Assembly (NCBI RefSeq): GCF_023740735.1
Contig: NZ_JAMRXH010000006.1
Coordinates: 310,001-374,000, forward strand
Source of the DNA: Nocardia sp. CDC159
Lineage (GTDB): Bacteria; Actinomycetota; Actinomycetes; Mycobacteriales; Mycobacteriaceae
Length of the DNA: 64,000 nucleotides
Reading direction: 5' to 3'
A program made the position numbers and the translations under genes. Shown here one piece after another: positions 8,412 to 17,334 of this stretch (the first letter of the stretch is position 1; every line of letters begins with the position of its first letter). Below the pieces are notes generated by a model. The model did not search any database, was not told the DNA's origin, and saw only the letters and a program-made list of their open reading frames with translations.

Positions 8412-8925
8412 CGTGGGCAGGGGAGTCGGCGGGAACGTAGTTCTCCTTGTTACCGGGGAAATCCCGCACTTGCGCGGTGAAGGCGCGCACCGACCCGTCG
8501 GCGAACTTCACCGTAACCGGAGTCTGCGCACCGGTCCGGAGCGGCCCTTCGAGATCCAGGAACATCAAATGATCGCTCCCGGCTTTCAGCGCCACGCTCC
8601 CGTGCGCGGGCACCACCAGCCCACCGGCCTTGGGCCGCATGGTCTTCGCCCCGTTCGCATCCACGGTCTCGTGAATCTCCATCCGCCCGGCAGCCGGACT
8701 GGTGGCATCGACAATGCGCGCCTCCCGATCACCGTTGTTGGTGAAGGTGGCGAATGCGGCCGACATTCCGGAATCGGCAGCCTTGATCCACTGGTCACTG
8801 ATCTCGACCGCATCGGCCTGCGATCCGGCCGTGCTACCGGAATCGGATGAGCATCCGGCCAGCAGCATCGGCACGGCCAGGGCCGCGGCCGCGAATCCGG
8901 CGGCGCGAGAGGTCGGGGTGGGCAT
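8404..8925 (-). CDS. Periplasmic copper chaperone PCuAC lipoprotein
   Basis: About 173 aa with a lipobox (MLLAGCSS, cysteine near residue 25). The mature part has the PCuAC (DUF461) copper-site layout: RMEIHETV, then MRP, then VPAHGSVALK and DHLMFLDL, giving the His/Met ligands of the H(M)X10MX21HXM pattern. Such proteins carry Cu(I) to cytochrome oxidase or other exported cuproenzymes. AAGGAG 7 nt upstream of the ATG at 8925 decides the start; the longer open frame upstream is not coding. The stop overlaps the DyP start, so the pair forms an operon. Confidence 0.9.
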   Translation of the reverse strand: MPTPTSRAAGFAAAALAVPMLLAGCSSDSGSTAGSQADAVEISDQWIKAADSGMSAAFATFTNNGDREARIVDATSPAAGRMEIHETVDANGAKTMRPKAGGLVVPAHGSVALKAGSDHLMFLDLEGPLRTGAQTPVTVKFADGSVRAFTAQVRDFPGNKENYVPADSPAHGG

Positions 8926-9309
8926 GGGTAGCTCCTTGTCGAATCGAGTTGGGGGACAGGCGTTATCGTTCGGGCTTCGGCGCGCGGCAGCGCTGGTGGC
9001 ACCTCGAGGCGCGTGCCGAGCTGTACCGCTGGTAGGCGTGGGTCGCACCGGCGCAACGACGACCAGAGCCTGCGAGACCCTCGGAGGACAGGCTCCGCGA
9101 GTCGCCATCGGCCCCAGCGGGTGTCGTATGCGCCTCGCTCCGAACGTTGGAGCGCATCGAGTGCCTGCGCTGCGATCGCGCCCAACGAGTTGCGGCACAG
9201 CCGATCCCGCTCCCGCGTTGAGGTCGCTTGCCTCGATCATCGCCGCACCGACAGGTCCCGCGCGGCGTACGCCGCACCCGGACACCGACCATCCGCCGAC
9301 TGAAACCGC
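8926..9309. other. Gene-free stretch upstream of the PCuAC operon
   Basis: No supported gene in these 384 bp. Open frames across it are arginine-rich and lack ribosome binding sites. It presumably carries the promoter of the PCuAC-DyP operon; no operator (for example a CsoR-type GTAGCCCACCCC or a Zur/Fur box) was recognised. Confidence 0.4.
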
Positions 9310-9855
9310 CTACACCAGAACCGGATGCACCGAACCGATTTCCCCGCACGGCGGCCCACGCCACCGTAAATCCGAACAATGCACCCACTGCACCACCGCG
9401 GCCGACTCCACCGGTCGCACCACGCACATCACCGAATCGGCCGTGCACCACCGCACCAGCGCCACCGCGACCTGCCGCACCCGCGCCGACACCCGTCCCA
9501 ACGCCACCTCGGCCCCGCGAATCAGCAACGCCGCCACCGGAATCGCGACCAGATGCGCCCCGAGCATCAGGGAACCGACCCCGACCCCGTGCCGATGCGC
9601 CCCCGCCATCCCCAGCATCACATGCCCGATGGCCTGCCCGCCCGCCAGCAACAGCATCAGCCGCACCAGCCCGCCCCGCACGGCCGCCACCACCACCCCC
9701 GTCGTCGCGCACGCCGCCACCAGCAGCGCGATCGACGCCGACCCCACCGCTACCGCCCCACCGCCGAGCGCATGCGCCGCGATACTCACGGCCCCCGACG
9801 CCGTACCGACGGACGCCCCGCGCAGCCGCGCCGCAGAATCCGCCGATGATCGCAC
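9310..9855 (-). CDS. Integral membrane protein, possibly metal-linked
   Basis: About 181 aa from a GTG at 9855; an ATG at 9936 in the same frame is the longer alternative. It has four to five hydrophobic helices, with GHVMLGMAGAHRHG between two of them, a His/Met-rich turn that could bind copper. Actinobacterial membrane proteins of this kind occur near PCuAC genes, and here it lies on the same strand 384 bp upstream of one. Function is inferred from neighbourhood only. Confidence 0.6.
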   Translation of the reverse strand: MRSSADSAARLRGASVGTASGAVSIAAHALGGGAVAVGSASIALLVAACATTGVVVAAVRGGLVRLMLLLAGGQAIGHVMLGMAGAHRHGVGVGSLMLGAHLVAIPVAALLIRGAEVALGRVSARVRQVAVALVRWCTADSVMCVVRPVESAAVVQWVHCSDLRWRGPPCGEIGSVHPVLV

Positions 9856-10099
9856 CGGCTCATCGTACTGATCACAAATCGTGGACAAACGTCCAGGTGC
9901 GCCGGGTCTCCTGGCCTCCGACGTCCCCAACGTCATGTGGCTTCGACGGCTTCATCCGCGATCACGACCGCGGGAGCCACGCTCCCGGCCGCCGACACCG
10001 CCGTCCTCGGCGCCGGCGGCATCAGTGGCCTGCGCACCGTCGTGGCAGTTGCCGCTCGAGGATCTATCGGTCCACACCCCGGGCTGGCTGGCCCCCCGT

Positions 10100-10894
10100 T
10101 CAGTCGGTCCCCGACACCACCGGCAGCAGCCCCGGCCGTTTCGCGGTCACACCGTCCCCGCGCGAGATCCCCCGCGCCCGTCGCACCATCCACGGCACCA
10201 TATGCAATGCCGCCCAGCGCAATTCGGCCGCCACCGCATCGGCCATCGTGCGCTGATGGGGCGGCAGCGGCAGCCGCCACGCCCCATCGGCGCCGGGCAG
10301 TCGCAAGGTCTCGGCGGTGGCGCGGGCCACCAGGTCGTGGCCGAGAGGATTGAGATGCAGCCGGTCCTCGGCCCACACCCGCCGATCGGTCGCCGCGCGC
10401 ACCGGCTCGAAATCCACCAGCACCACTCCGGGGCGTCGCGCCAGCTCCCGGATGCGCTCGTTCATCGCCCGCACCCGGGCCGAGAGCGGGCGCACGACGG
10501 GGGCGATGCCGCCGATATCGGGGAAGGTGAAGGTGATCACCCGCGCACCCGCCGCGGTCAGGGCGGTGATCATCGCCTCGATCTCGGCCAGCACCGATTC
10601 CTGGTCGTAGCGCGGGCGGATCAGATCGTTCATCCCCGCCACGACCGCGGCCAGATCCGGGGCCAGTGCCAGCGCCGGGCCCAGCTGCTCCTCGCGTATC
10701 TGCCCGGCACGCCGCCCCCGGATCGCCAGGTTCGCATAGCCCAGCCGCGGGTTCACCCCGGCCAGGCGCAGGGCGAGCCGATCGGCCCAGCCCACATGCC
10801 CGCCATGACCGTCCGGATCGCCGATGCCCTCGGTCTGGCTGTCACCGAGCGCGACGAAACGGGTGAACGACTGTGCGGCATCGGTATCGCGCAT
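10100..10894 (-). CDS. SGNH/GDSL-family hydrolase
   Basis: A 264-aa esterase/lipase of the SGNH type. Block I is VALGDSQTEGIGD with the nucleophile serine near residue 18. Block II is the glycine in AIRGRRAGQI, block III is the asparagine in GMNDLI, and block V gives the Asp-x-x-His pair in EDRLHLNPLGH. All four catalytic blocks are present, so it should be active on an acyl ester. There is no signal peptide, so it is cytosolic. AGGAGG 8 nt upstream supports the ATG at 10894. It is divergent from the response regulator at 11041. Confidence 0.9.
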   Translation of the reverse strand: MRDTDAAQSFTRFVALGDSQTEGIGDPDGHGGHVGWADRLALRLAGVNPRLGYANLAIRGRRAGQIREEQLGPALALAPDLAAVVAGMNDLIRPRYDQESVLAEIEAMITALTAAGARVITFTFPDIGGIAPVVRPLSARVRAMNERIRELARRPGVVLVDFEPVRAATDRRVWAEDRLHLNPLGHDLVARATAETLRLPGADGAWRLPLPPHQRTMADAVAAELRWAALHMVPWMVRRARGISRGDGVTAKRPGLLPVVSGTD

Positions 10895-11040
10895 CACATT
10901 CGCCTCCTGCGGATCTGCTCCGGCGAGCACATCGTATTCGCTCGGGCGGAATCCGCATCCCGAGCGGGAACGTCGGCCCACACAGGATCTCCACAACTGT
11001 CGCCAACCATCTTCACCGGTGTTGCCTAAGGTCAGTGGGC

Positions 11041-11733
11041 ATGGAACCGATCCAGCAGCCGACCCGGACGCGCCGCATCCTGGTCGTCGAGGACGAGCCG
11101 ACGATCGCGGAATCGGTCGCGGCCCGGTTGCGCGCCGAGGGCTTCGCGGTCACCATCGCATGCGACGGTCCGGCCGCGGTGGCCGCCGCCGAGACCGAGG
11201 CGCCGGATCTGGTGGTGCTCGATGTCATGCTGCCCGGCTTCGATGGACTCGAGGTGTGCCGACGCGTGCAGGCCCAGCGGCCGGTGCCGGTGCTGATGCT
11301 CACCGCCCGCGCCGACGAGACCGACATGCTGGTCGGGCTCGGCGTCGGTGCCGACGACTATCTGACCAAGCCGTTCTCCATGCGGGTGCTCGCCGCCCGC
11401 GTGCACGCGTTGCTGCGCCGCGTGGACCGCAGCGCCGAACCCGCCGCCACCGTCGTGGTGGGGGAGCTGCGCATCGATCTCGAACAGCGGCGGGTGTGGC
11501 GGTCCGACCGCGAAACTCAGCTCACCCCCTTGGAATTCGAGCTGCTGGTCTGCCTGGCCCGGCGCCCGCGCGCGGTGCATCCGCGCGAACGGCTGCTCGA
11601 GCAGGTGTGGGGCTGGTCCGACGCCTCGGGCACTCGCGCGGTCGACAGTCATGTAAAGGCATTGCGCCGCAAGCTCGGAGCCGATTTGATCCGTACCGTG
11701 CACGGTGTCGGCTACGCGCTGGAGGTCCGGTGA
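11041..11733 (+). CDS. OmpR/PhoB-family response regulator
   Basis: A 230-aa two-domain regulator. The receiver domain (residues about 12-125) has the acidic pair in VVEDEPT, phosphoacceptor aspartate in VVLDVMLPG, threonine in LMLTARAD and lysine in YLTKPFS. The C-terminal winged helix has LTPLEFELLVCLARRP, the recognition helix TRAVDSHVKALRRKLG and the wing IRTVHGVGYALE. Its stop overlaps the start of the histidine kinase in a GTGA junction, so they are a coupled pair. Signal and targets are unknown. Confidence 0.92.
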   Translation: MEPIQQPTRTRRILVVEDEPTIAESVAARLRAEGFAVTIACDGPAAVAAAETEAPDLVVLDVMLPGFDGLEVCRRVQAQRPVPVLMLTARADETDMLVGLGVGADDYLTKPFSMRVLAARVHALLRRVDRSAEPAATVVVGELRIDLEQRRVWRSDRETQLTPLEFELLVCLARRPRAVHPRERLLEQVWGWSDASGTRAVDSHVKALRRKLGADLIRTVHGVGYALEVR

Positions 11734-12740
11734 GCGCCGCATGGCTCGCGAAATCGCTACCGCGGCCACTGGATCCGGTGCGCTCGATCAAGTTGAAATT
11801 GGCCATCCTGATGGTGTGCTCGGGCGGGCTGGCCTTCGGCTTCTTCAGCCTGCAGATCGGCTGGCTGCCGCCGCTCACCACCTTGGCCGCGCTGCTGATC
11901 GCGCTCATCACCTCCCAGTTCCTGGCCCACGGCATCACCAGCCCGCTGCGCGAGATGACCGCCGCCGCCCAGCGCATGGCCCACGGCGACTACTCCCAGC
12001 GGGTGCGGGCCAGCTCGCGCGACGAGGTGGGCCGGCTGGCAGAGGCGTTCAATCGGATGGCCGCCGATCTGGCTGCCGCCGATCAGCAGCGACGCGATTT
12101 CATCGCCAATGTCTCCCATGAGCTGCGCACTCCGATCGCCGCGCTGACCGGGCTGCTGGAAAACCTCGTCGACGGGGTATCGCGGCCGGACCCGGCGGCG
12201 CTGCGCACCGCCCTCTCCCAGACCGAACGGCTGGGTCTGCTGGTATCGGAGCTGCTCGAGCTGTCCAGTATCGAAGCGGGTGCGGTCGTACTGGACCGCG
12301 AACCCGTGCCCGTCGCCGACCTGATCGCCGACGTCGTCGCCGAGGCCGAGGTCGCCGCCACCGCCCTGGGCCGCGGCGTCACCTTCACCACCGCCGTACG
12401 CCCCGATCTGATCGTCTTCGGCGACCGCGCCCGCCTGCACCAGGTGCTGCTCAACCTCCTCGACAACGCCGCCCGTCACGGCCCCACCGGCGGCACCGTC
12501 ACCATCCACGCCGACCGCGCCCCCGGCCACACCGTCCTCGAGGTCCACGACCAGGGCCCCGGCATACCCCCCGCCGAACGCCCGCACATCTTCGAACGCT
12601 TCACCCGCGGCGGCCGCACCGACAACGGCGGCACCGGCCTCGGCCTGGCCATAGCCCGCTGGATAGTCGACCTCCACGGCGGCACCATCGCCGTCACCGA
12701 CCCCGGCTCCCGCATTCGAATCACCCTGCCGGACCACTGA
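11730..12740 (+). CDS. Sensor histidine kinase (HAMP-HisKA-HATPase)
   Basis: About 336 aa from the GTG at 11730 that overlaps the regulator's stop. Two close membrane helices (LKLAILMVCSGGLAFGFF and LTTLAALLIALITSQFLA) leave almost no extracytoplasmic loop, so it probably senses within the membrane or a partner protein. A HAMP region follows. The H-box is FIANVSHELRTPIAAL, the N-box LNLLDNAARHG, and the G-boxes VHDQGPGIP and GGTGLGLAIARWIVDLHGG. It is partner of the OmpR-type regulator immediately upstream. Confidence 0.92.
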   Translation: MSAAWLAKSLPRPLDPVRSIKLKLAILMVCSGGLAFGFFSLQIGWLPPLTTLAALLIALITSQFLAHGITSPLREMTAAAQRMAHGDYSQRVRASSRDEVGRLAEAFNRMAADLAAADQQRRDFIANVSHELRTPIAALTGLLENLVDGVSRPDPAALRTALSQTERLGLLVSELLELSSIEAGAVVLDREPVPVADLIADVVAEAEVAATALGRGVTFTTAVRPDLIVFGDRARLHQVLLNLLDNAARHGPTGGTVTIHADRAPGHTVLEVHDQGPGIPPAERPHIFERFTRGGRTDNGGTGLGLAIARWIVDLHGGTIAVTDPGSRIRITLPDH

Positions 12741-12810
12741 ATCTCTTCACCCCACCACCCGGACCGCCACCGGCCCGGGCCGACCCCCCACACCCCAAGG
12801 AGCCCATCCC

Positions 12811-14790
12811 ATGCCCACCGACCCCCTCCAACCGAACCCCAAACCCCCCGCTCCCGACCCCACCGCCGCCGACGGATCGCTACCCGACCCCGGCCCGCGT
12901 GCGCCCGAATCGGCGAGCGCCCCGGCTGCCGTGTCCTCGTCCGATCCCGCCCAGCCGCCCGCGGAGCCAACTCCTGCCGCGGCCGCGTCCTCGTCGCGTC
13001 CCGCCCCACTCGCGCCCGAATCGCCCAACGCCGTGGCCGCCGCGTCCCCGTCCGAAGCATCTTCGCCCCACCCGGCAAGGCCCGCCTCCGATCAGGCAGG
13101 CACCTCGGCGGAGGCGGGGACGGGCCATGATGATCCTGCCGTCGACGTGGCACGCGTGGCCGTAGCCGCCCCACCCGAACCCGGTGCGGCGCAATCGGAT
13201 ACCGCCAAGGCGTCGCAGCCACCCGTCTCCGGCGGGACCCCGTGGGCCGACCCCAGCACCCCTACTCGCGTCCCGCCCCCGGCCGTCCCCCCGATGACAC
13301 CCGTTGCGCGACAGCTGCCGCCGCCACGTTGGACCCGGATCAGCTACCCGTCGGGGGTTCCGTTGGCGATGGCGGTCAGTGCGGTCGCCGGTGCGATTCT
13401 GATCCCGCTCGACCGTCCGGGTATCGGCTGGGTGCTGGCCGCGGCGATCATGGCCGCGAGTATCGCGGTGGTGGATCGGCGGGCACGCCGTCGTGGGGCG
13501 GTCGCGGGTGAGCAGGGGCCTTCGGCGGAGGGGGAAGGATCGCAAGGCGCAGGACCGAAAGTCGCGCCGGCCCAGCCTTATCGGGCGCGCTGGTGGTGGG
13601 CCGCGCTGACCGTCGCGCTGTTGTCGGTGGGATTCGTGCGTGCCTCGGGTTGGTTGTTCGCATGGTGTCTGCTCGCCGTCTTCGCCACCGCTTCGCTGAC
13701 CCTGGTGGGACGCCGATCGGCCGTGGGGTTCTGGTTCGACGCGTTCGCCATTCCGCTGTCGGCGCTGGCCATGCCGCCCTGGTTGGTGCGCGGTATTCGC
13801 AACCGGGCGAGCGGGGGAGCGGGGGCCCGGACGCGCATCGTGATATCGGTGGTCGTCACCGTCGCGCTGCTGGTGATCTTCGTGCCGCTGTTGTCGGGAG
13901 CCGATGCGCTGTTCGCTGGACTGCTGCGCGCGGTCGTGCCCGAGGTCGACGGCCCGTCGGTGACCCGGTGGATCTTCGTCGGACTCGTCCTCGCCGCCCT
14001 CACCGCGGGAGCGCTGTATCTGCTCGCCGGACCGCCCACCCCGGCCGATCCCGCCGCGCCCGAACGTCGCGGAATGCGCTGGCGCGTCACGGAATGGGCG
14101 CTGCCGGTCGGCGCGCTCACCGGTCTGTTCGCGCTGTTCGTCGCCGTCCAGCTGACCGCCCTGTTCGGTGGTGACGGCTATGTGCAGCGCACCGCCGGGC
14201 TCACCTACGCCGAGTACGCCCGCAGCGGCTTCTGGCAGCTGTCGGCAGTGAGCATCCTGACCCTCGCCGTCATCGCCGCGGTGCTGCGCTGGGCCGCGAA
14301 AGACGATCCCGCCCAGCGGATCTGGCTGCGCGGACTGCTGACCGCGCTGAGCGTGCTCACCCTCGTCATCGTGGCCTCCGCACTCCAGCGCATGTGGACC
14401 TATCAGCAGGCCTACGGCTTCACCGTGCTGCGGCTGCTGGTCTCGGCCTGTGAGATCTGGATCGCCCTGCTGTATTTGATGGTGCTGGCCGCCCTGATCC
14501 GGTTGCGCCTCGCCTGGCTGCCCCGCGCCGCGGTCGGCGCGGCCGCCCTCACCCTGGTGGTGCTCGCCGTCGTCGACCCCGAACGCCTGATCGCCGAACG
14601 CAATATCGACCGCTGGCGGGCGGGTAAGGAACTCGACGTCGCCTACCTGAGCGGGCTGTCCGCCGACATCGTCCCCGCCACCGACCGCCTCCCCGCACAG
14701 TTGCGCGCCCAGATCCTCGACGATATCCGCGACCGCACCGCCGACGACCGCTGGCAGAGCTGGACCCTGGCCCGCACCAGGCTCCAATGA
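12811..14790 (+). CDS. DUF4173-family membrane protein with long disordered N-terminus
   Basis: A 659-aa protein. The first 180 residues are Pro/Ala/Ser-rich and low complexity, ending before RISYPSGVPLAMAVSAVAGA. The remainder has about ten to twelve membrane helices and the family segment TYAEYARSGFWQLSAVSIL typical of DUF4173/DUF4153 proteins. A hydrophilic C-terminal tail of about 70 residues contains ERNIDRW and ELDVAYLSGLS, also conserved in that family. Function is unknown. AAGGAG 9 nt upstream supports the ATG at 12811. It lies 70 bp after the two-component genes and may be cotranscribed. Confidence 0.8.
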   Translation: MPTDPLQPNPKPPAPDPTAADGSLPDPGPRAPESASAPAAVSSSDPAQPPAEPTPAAAASSSRPAPLAPESPNAVAAASPSEASSPHPARPASDQAGTSAEAGTGHDDPAVDVARVAVAAPPEPGAAQSDTAKASQPPVSGGTPWADPSTPTRVPPPAVPPMTPVARQLPPPRWTRISYPSGVPLAMAVSAVAGAILIPLDRPGIGWVLAAAIMAASIAVVDRRARRRGAVAGEQGPSAEGEGSQGAGPKVAPAQPYRARWWWAALTVALLSVGFVRASGWLFAWCLLAVFATASLTLVGRRSAVGFWFDAFAIPLSALAMPPWLVRGIRNRASGGAGARTRIVISVVVTVALLVIFVPLLSGADALFAGLLRAVVPEVDGPSVTRWIFVGLVLAALTAGALYLLAGPPTPADPAAPERRGMRWRVTEWALPVGALTGLFALFVAVQLTALFGGDGYVQRTAGLTYAEYARSGFWQLSAVSILTLAVIAAVLRWAAKDDPAQRIWLRGLLTALSVLTLVIVASALQRMWTYQQAYGFTVLRLLVSACEIWIALLYLMVLAALIRLRLAWLPRAAVGAAALTLVVLAVVDPERLIAERNIDRWRAGKELDVAYLSGLSADIVPATDRLPAQLRAQILDDIRDRTADDRWQSWTLARTRLQ

Positions 14791-14794
14791 CCGC

Positions 14795-15691
14795 TCAGCG
14801 CAACCGATCCAGCACGTGCACCGCGGTCTCCAACGCCGCGTCCACGGTGTCCACCACATACAGCAGATCGACGAAGAAATGCTCGAATCCGGTCTCTTCG
14901 GCCACCTGCTCGATGGCCGCCGCGATCTCCGGCGCCCCCGACCCGCGCGCCACATTCACGCGCACCACCGTCTCGATCACCCCCGGATCACGTCCAGCCT
15001 CCTCGGCGGCCGCATCCACCACCGCCCGCGCCTGCCGCAACCGGGCCCCTTGGCCCTCCGGACCGGGCACCCGCAGCACCGGCAGCCAGCCGTCGGCGCG
15101 CCGCCCCACCCGCGCGATCGCGGCCGCGGTGAAACCGGGCAGATGAATCGGCGGATGGGGCCGCTGCACCGGCTTCAACTCGCTGTGATGCTCCGGAAGC
15201 GAGACGAACCGCCCCGAGAACCCGACCGGATCGCGGGTCCAAATCGCCTGCAGCGCATCGAGAGTCTCCTCCAACCGCGCCCCCCGCGACGCGAACGGCA
15301 CTCCCGCCGCCGCATACTCCTCCGGCGACCACCCGATACCCAATCCGGCGATCAACCGCCCACCCGAGAGCACATCGATCGACGTCAGCGACCGAGCCAG
15401 CGCCACCGCCCGATACAGCGGGGCCACCAGCACATTCGAGCCCAACCGCACCCGCTCGGTGACCACCGCCGCCGCACTCAGCAGCACGAACGGATCGAGG
15501 ACCGACCCGAATTCCCGTGGCATCGCCGCGGTTCCCGCATACCCCACACTCGGCTCGGTCGCCGCCAGCCACCGATCACCCACCCACAAACTGTCCGCCC
15601 CCGCGAACTCCACCTCCCGCGCGAACCGCGCCACCTCCGCACCCTGATGCGCCTGCGGCCCCAACTGAGGCAGCGAAAATCCGATCTGCAT
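14795..15691 (-). CDS. LLM-class (F420-dependent type) oxidoreductase
   Basis: A 298-aa luciferase-like TIM barrel. Recognisable pieces are the first strand MQIGFSLPQLG, the EFAGADSLWVGDRW helix/strand, SNVLVAPLYRAVALA and the family motif SGGRLIAGLGIGWSPEEYAA. The C-terminus has ADGWLPV. In actinobacteria most such proteins use F420H2, fewer use FMNH2, and the substrate cannot be read from sequence. It converges with the DUF4173 gene with only 4 bp between stops. Confidence 0.85.
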   Translation of the reverse strand: MQIGFSLPQLGPQAHQGAEVARFAREVEFAGADSLWVGDRWLAATEPSVGYAGTAAMPREFGSVLDPFVLLSAAAVVTERVRLGSNVLVAPLYRAVALARSLTSIDVLSGGRLIAGLGIGWSPEEYAAAGVPFASRGARLEETLDALQAIWTRDPVGFSGRFVSLPEHHSELKPVQRPHPPIHLPGFTAAAIARVGRRADGWLPVLRVPGPEGQGARLRQARAVVDAAAEEAGRDPGVIETVVRVNVARGSGAPEIAAAIEQVAEETGFEHFFVDLLYVVDTVDAALETAVHVLDRLR

Positions 15692-15719
15692 CCACCCGTA
15701 CTACCAGACCGGTCCCCGC

Positions 15720-16241
15720 TCACAGGATTTCGAGCTGGGCCTCCCGCAGATCCTGCGGAAATACGAACCGCCGCAACGCCCAGAACCGGAACACCATCGC
15801 CAGCAGCACCCCCAGAATCTGTCCCGTCACGAAGTTCGCGATCGCCTGTGTCGGCGCACTCACATTCGGCACCCGAATATCGAATACATACAGCGACACC
15901 GCCTGCGGAATCACCGTCACCACGATCGCCAGCCCGCTCACCGCGAAGAACAGCGCCGCCTCATGATGACGCTGCCGCCCACCCCGCGCATTGAACGACC
16001 ACTCCCGATTCAGGATGTAGGACACGATCGTCGCGATCAGCACCCCGAACGCCCGTGCCGTCAACGGCTTGTCCTGCAAGACCGTCAACTTCAGCGCGTA
16101 CACGATCCCGGTATCCACGAACCAGGTGATCCCACCCACCATCGCGAACTTCAACATCTCCCGATGCCGAAGCAGCACGACCCGATACCGCTCCGGCACT
16201 CGCTCCAACCCCTGCTGCACCAAAGACACGTACGTCACCAT
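15720..16241 (-). CDS. GtrA-family membrane protein
   Basis: About 173 aa with four membrane helices. The first helix has MLKFAMVGGITWFVDTGIVY, then ARAFGVLIATIVSYILNREW, which is the conserved NR-W motif of GtrA. Two further helices are AALFFAVSGLAIVVTVI and FVTGQILGVLLAMVFRFWAL. GtrA proteins help flip polyprenyl-linked sugars or act in cell-wall polysaccharide modification; in mycobacteria a relative (Rv3789) takes part in arabinogalactan assembly. GGAGGG about 6 nt upstream supports the ATG at 16241. The role here is inferred from family. Confidence 0.85.
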   Translation of the reverse strand: MVTYVSLVQQGLERVPERYRVVLLRHREMLKFAMVGGITWFVDTGIVYALKLTVLQDKPLTARAFGVLIATIVSYILNREWSFNARGGRQRHHEAALFFAVSGLAIVVTVIPQAVSLYVFDIRVPNVSAPTQAIANFVTGQILGVLLAMVFRFWALRRFVFPQDLREAQLEIL

Positions 16242-16282
16242 AGCCCCGCCCTCCGTCTCCGGCACGCCGATGACCTCCCCGA

Positions 16283-17254
16283 TCAGCCCCGCCCGTACTC
16301 CGCCACCGCCGCCAGCACCGCATCCCGCATCGCGGGACTGCCGGTATGTCCGGAATCCTCGATGATCCGCAGCCGCGCCGACGGCCACGCCTTGGCCAAC
16401 TCCCAGGCCGTGCGCAACGGAGCGGACAGGTCCAGGCGCCCGTGGATCAACGTCGCCGGAATTCCGTCCAGCCGATGCGCCCCCGCCAGCAGCTGCCCAT
16501 CGGACAACCACGCCCGGTGCGCGAAATAGTGCGTGCAGATCCGCACGAACGCCATCAGATCCGCATCCAGCTTCGCGCTGTACTGGCCCGGCGTTCCCGC
16601 CGACTCGTGGGCGATCACCGCATCCTCCCACTCGCACCACATCCGCGCCGCGCGCTCGCGCACCGCCGGATCCGGATCGTTCACCAATCGCGCATACGCG
16701 GCCACCAAATCCCCGTCCCGCTCCGCCTCCGGCACCCCCGCGCGGAACCGCTCCCACGCATCCGGCAGCAACAACCCCACCCCGCGATAGAGCCAATCGA
16801 TCTCCGCGGGCGTCGTCGTGGTCACCCCGATCAGCACGATCTCACCCACCCGCTGCGGATACGCCTGCGCATACACCAGAATCAGCGTCGACCCCCACGA
16901 TCCGCCCAGCAGCGACCACCGCTCGAACCCCAGATGCTCGCGCAGCCGCTCCATATCCGCGATCAGATGCCCGGTCGTGTTGTGCTCCAACGACACCGAC
17001 GGATGCGGCAGACTCGCCCCGCACCCGCGCTGATCGAACATCACCACCCGATACCGCGCCGGATCGAACGACCGCCGCAATCCCCGCCGCCCGCCCCCGC
17101 CCGGCCCGCCGTGCACCACCAGCACCGGCTTCCCCGCCGGATCACCGGCGGCCTCCCAATAGATCCGCTGCCCATCGCCCACATCCAGCAACCCGGACGA
17201 ATCTGGCTCGACCTCCGGAAACATCTGCGGCGCTGAGGAAGTCGTATCCGACAT
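16283..17254 (-). CDS. pip: Proline iminopeptidase (S33 alpha/beta hydrolase)
   Basis: A 323-aa prolyl aminopeptidase. The oxyanion-hole motif is VVHGGPGGGG, followed by VVMFDQRGCGAS, typical of Pip. The nucleophile elbow is GGSWGSTL, and the acid and base lie in HGRLDLSA and EDSGHTGS. Length and motifs match bacterial Pip (about 310-320 aa), which removes N-terminal proline from peptides in the cytosol. It lies 41 bp upstream of the GtrA gene on the same strand and is separated from the nuo operon by the hairpin at 17285-17321. Confidence 0.92.
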   Translation of the reverse strand: MSDTTSSAPQMFPEVEPDSSGLLDVGDGQRIYWEAAGDPAGKPVLVVHGGPGGGGRRGLRRSFDPARYRVVMFDQRGCGASLPHPSVSLEHNTTGHLIADMERLREHLGFERWSLLGGSWGSTLILVYAQAYPQRVGEIVLIGVTTTTPAEIDWLYRGVGLLLPDAWERFRAGVPEAERDGDLVAAYARLVNDPDPAVRERAARMWCEWEDAVIAHESAGTPGQYSAKLDADLMAFVRICTHYFAHRAWLSDGQLLAGAHRLDGIPATLIHGRLDLSAPLRTAWELAKAWPSARLRIIEDSGHTGSPAMRDAVLAAVAEYGRG

Positions 17255-17284
17255 GCCCGCGATTGTGCCACCCCCCACCGACAC

Positions 17285-17321
17285 CACTGTGCCCGGACGC
17301 GATCCGCGTCCGGGCACAGTG
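17285..17321 (-). terminator. Hairpin terminator of the nuo operon
   Basis: Sixteen perfectly paired bases (outer end CACTGTGC, pairing with GCACAGTG) flank a 5-nt loop GATCC. It lies 13 bp after the nuoN stop. There is no T-run, as is usual in high-GC actinobacteria. Confidence 0.75.
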
Positions 17322-17334
17322 CGAGACAAGCCGA

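Noticed and set aside
10824..12740. 638-codon frame spanning the response regulator and histidine kinase
   Set aside because: Only the part from GTG 11730 encodes the kinase; upstream the frame is antisense-like shadow over the response regulator, which is in another frame with a normal start and full receiver.
12880..14955. 691-codon reverse frame opposite the DUF4173 gene
   Set aside because: It is low-complexity antisense of a Pro/Ala-rich and hydrophobic gene; the forward gene has AAGGAG, membrane helices and the TYAEYAR family segment.
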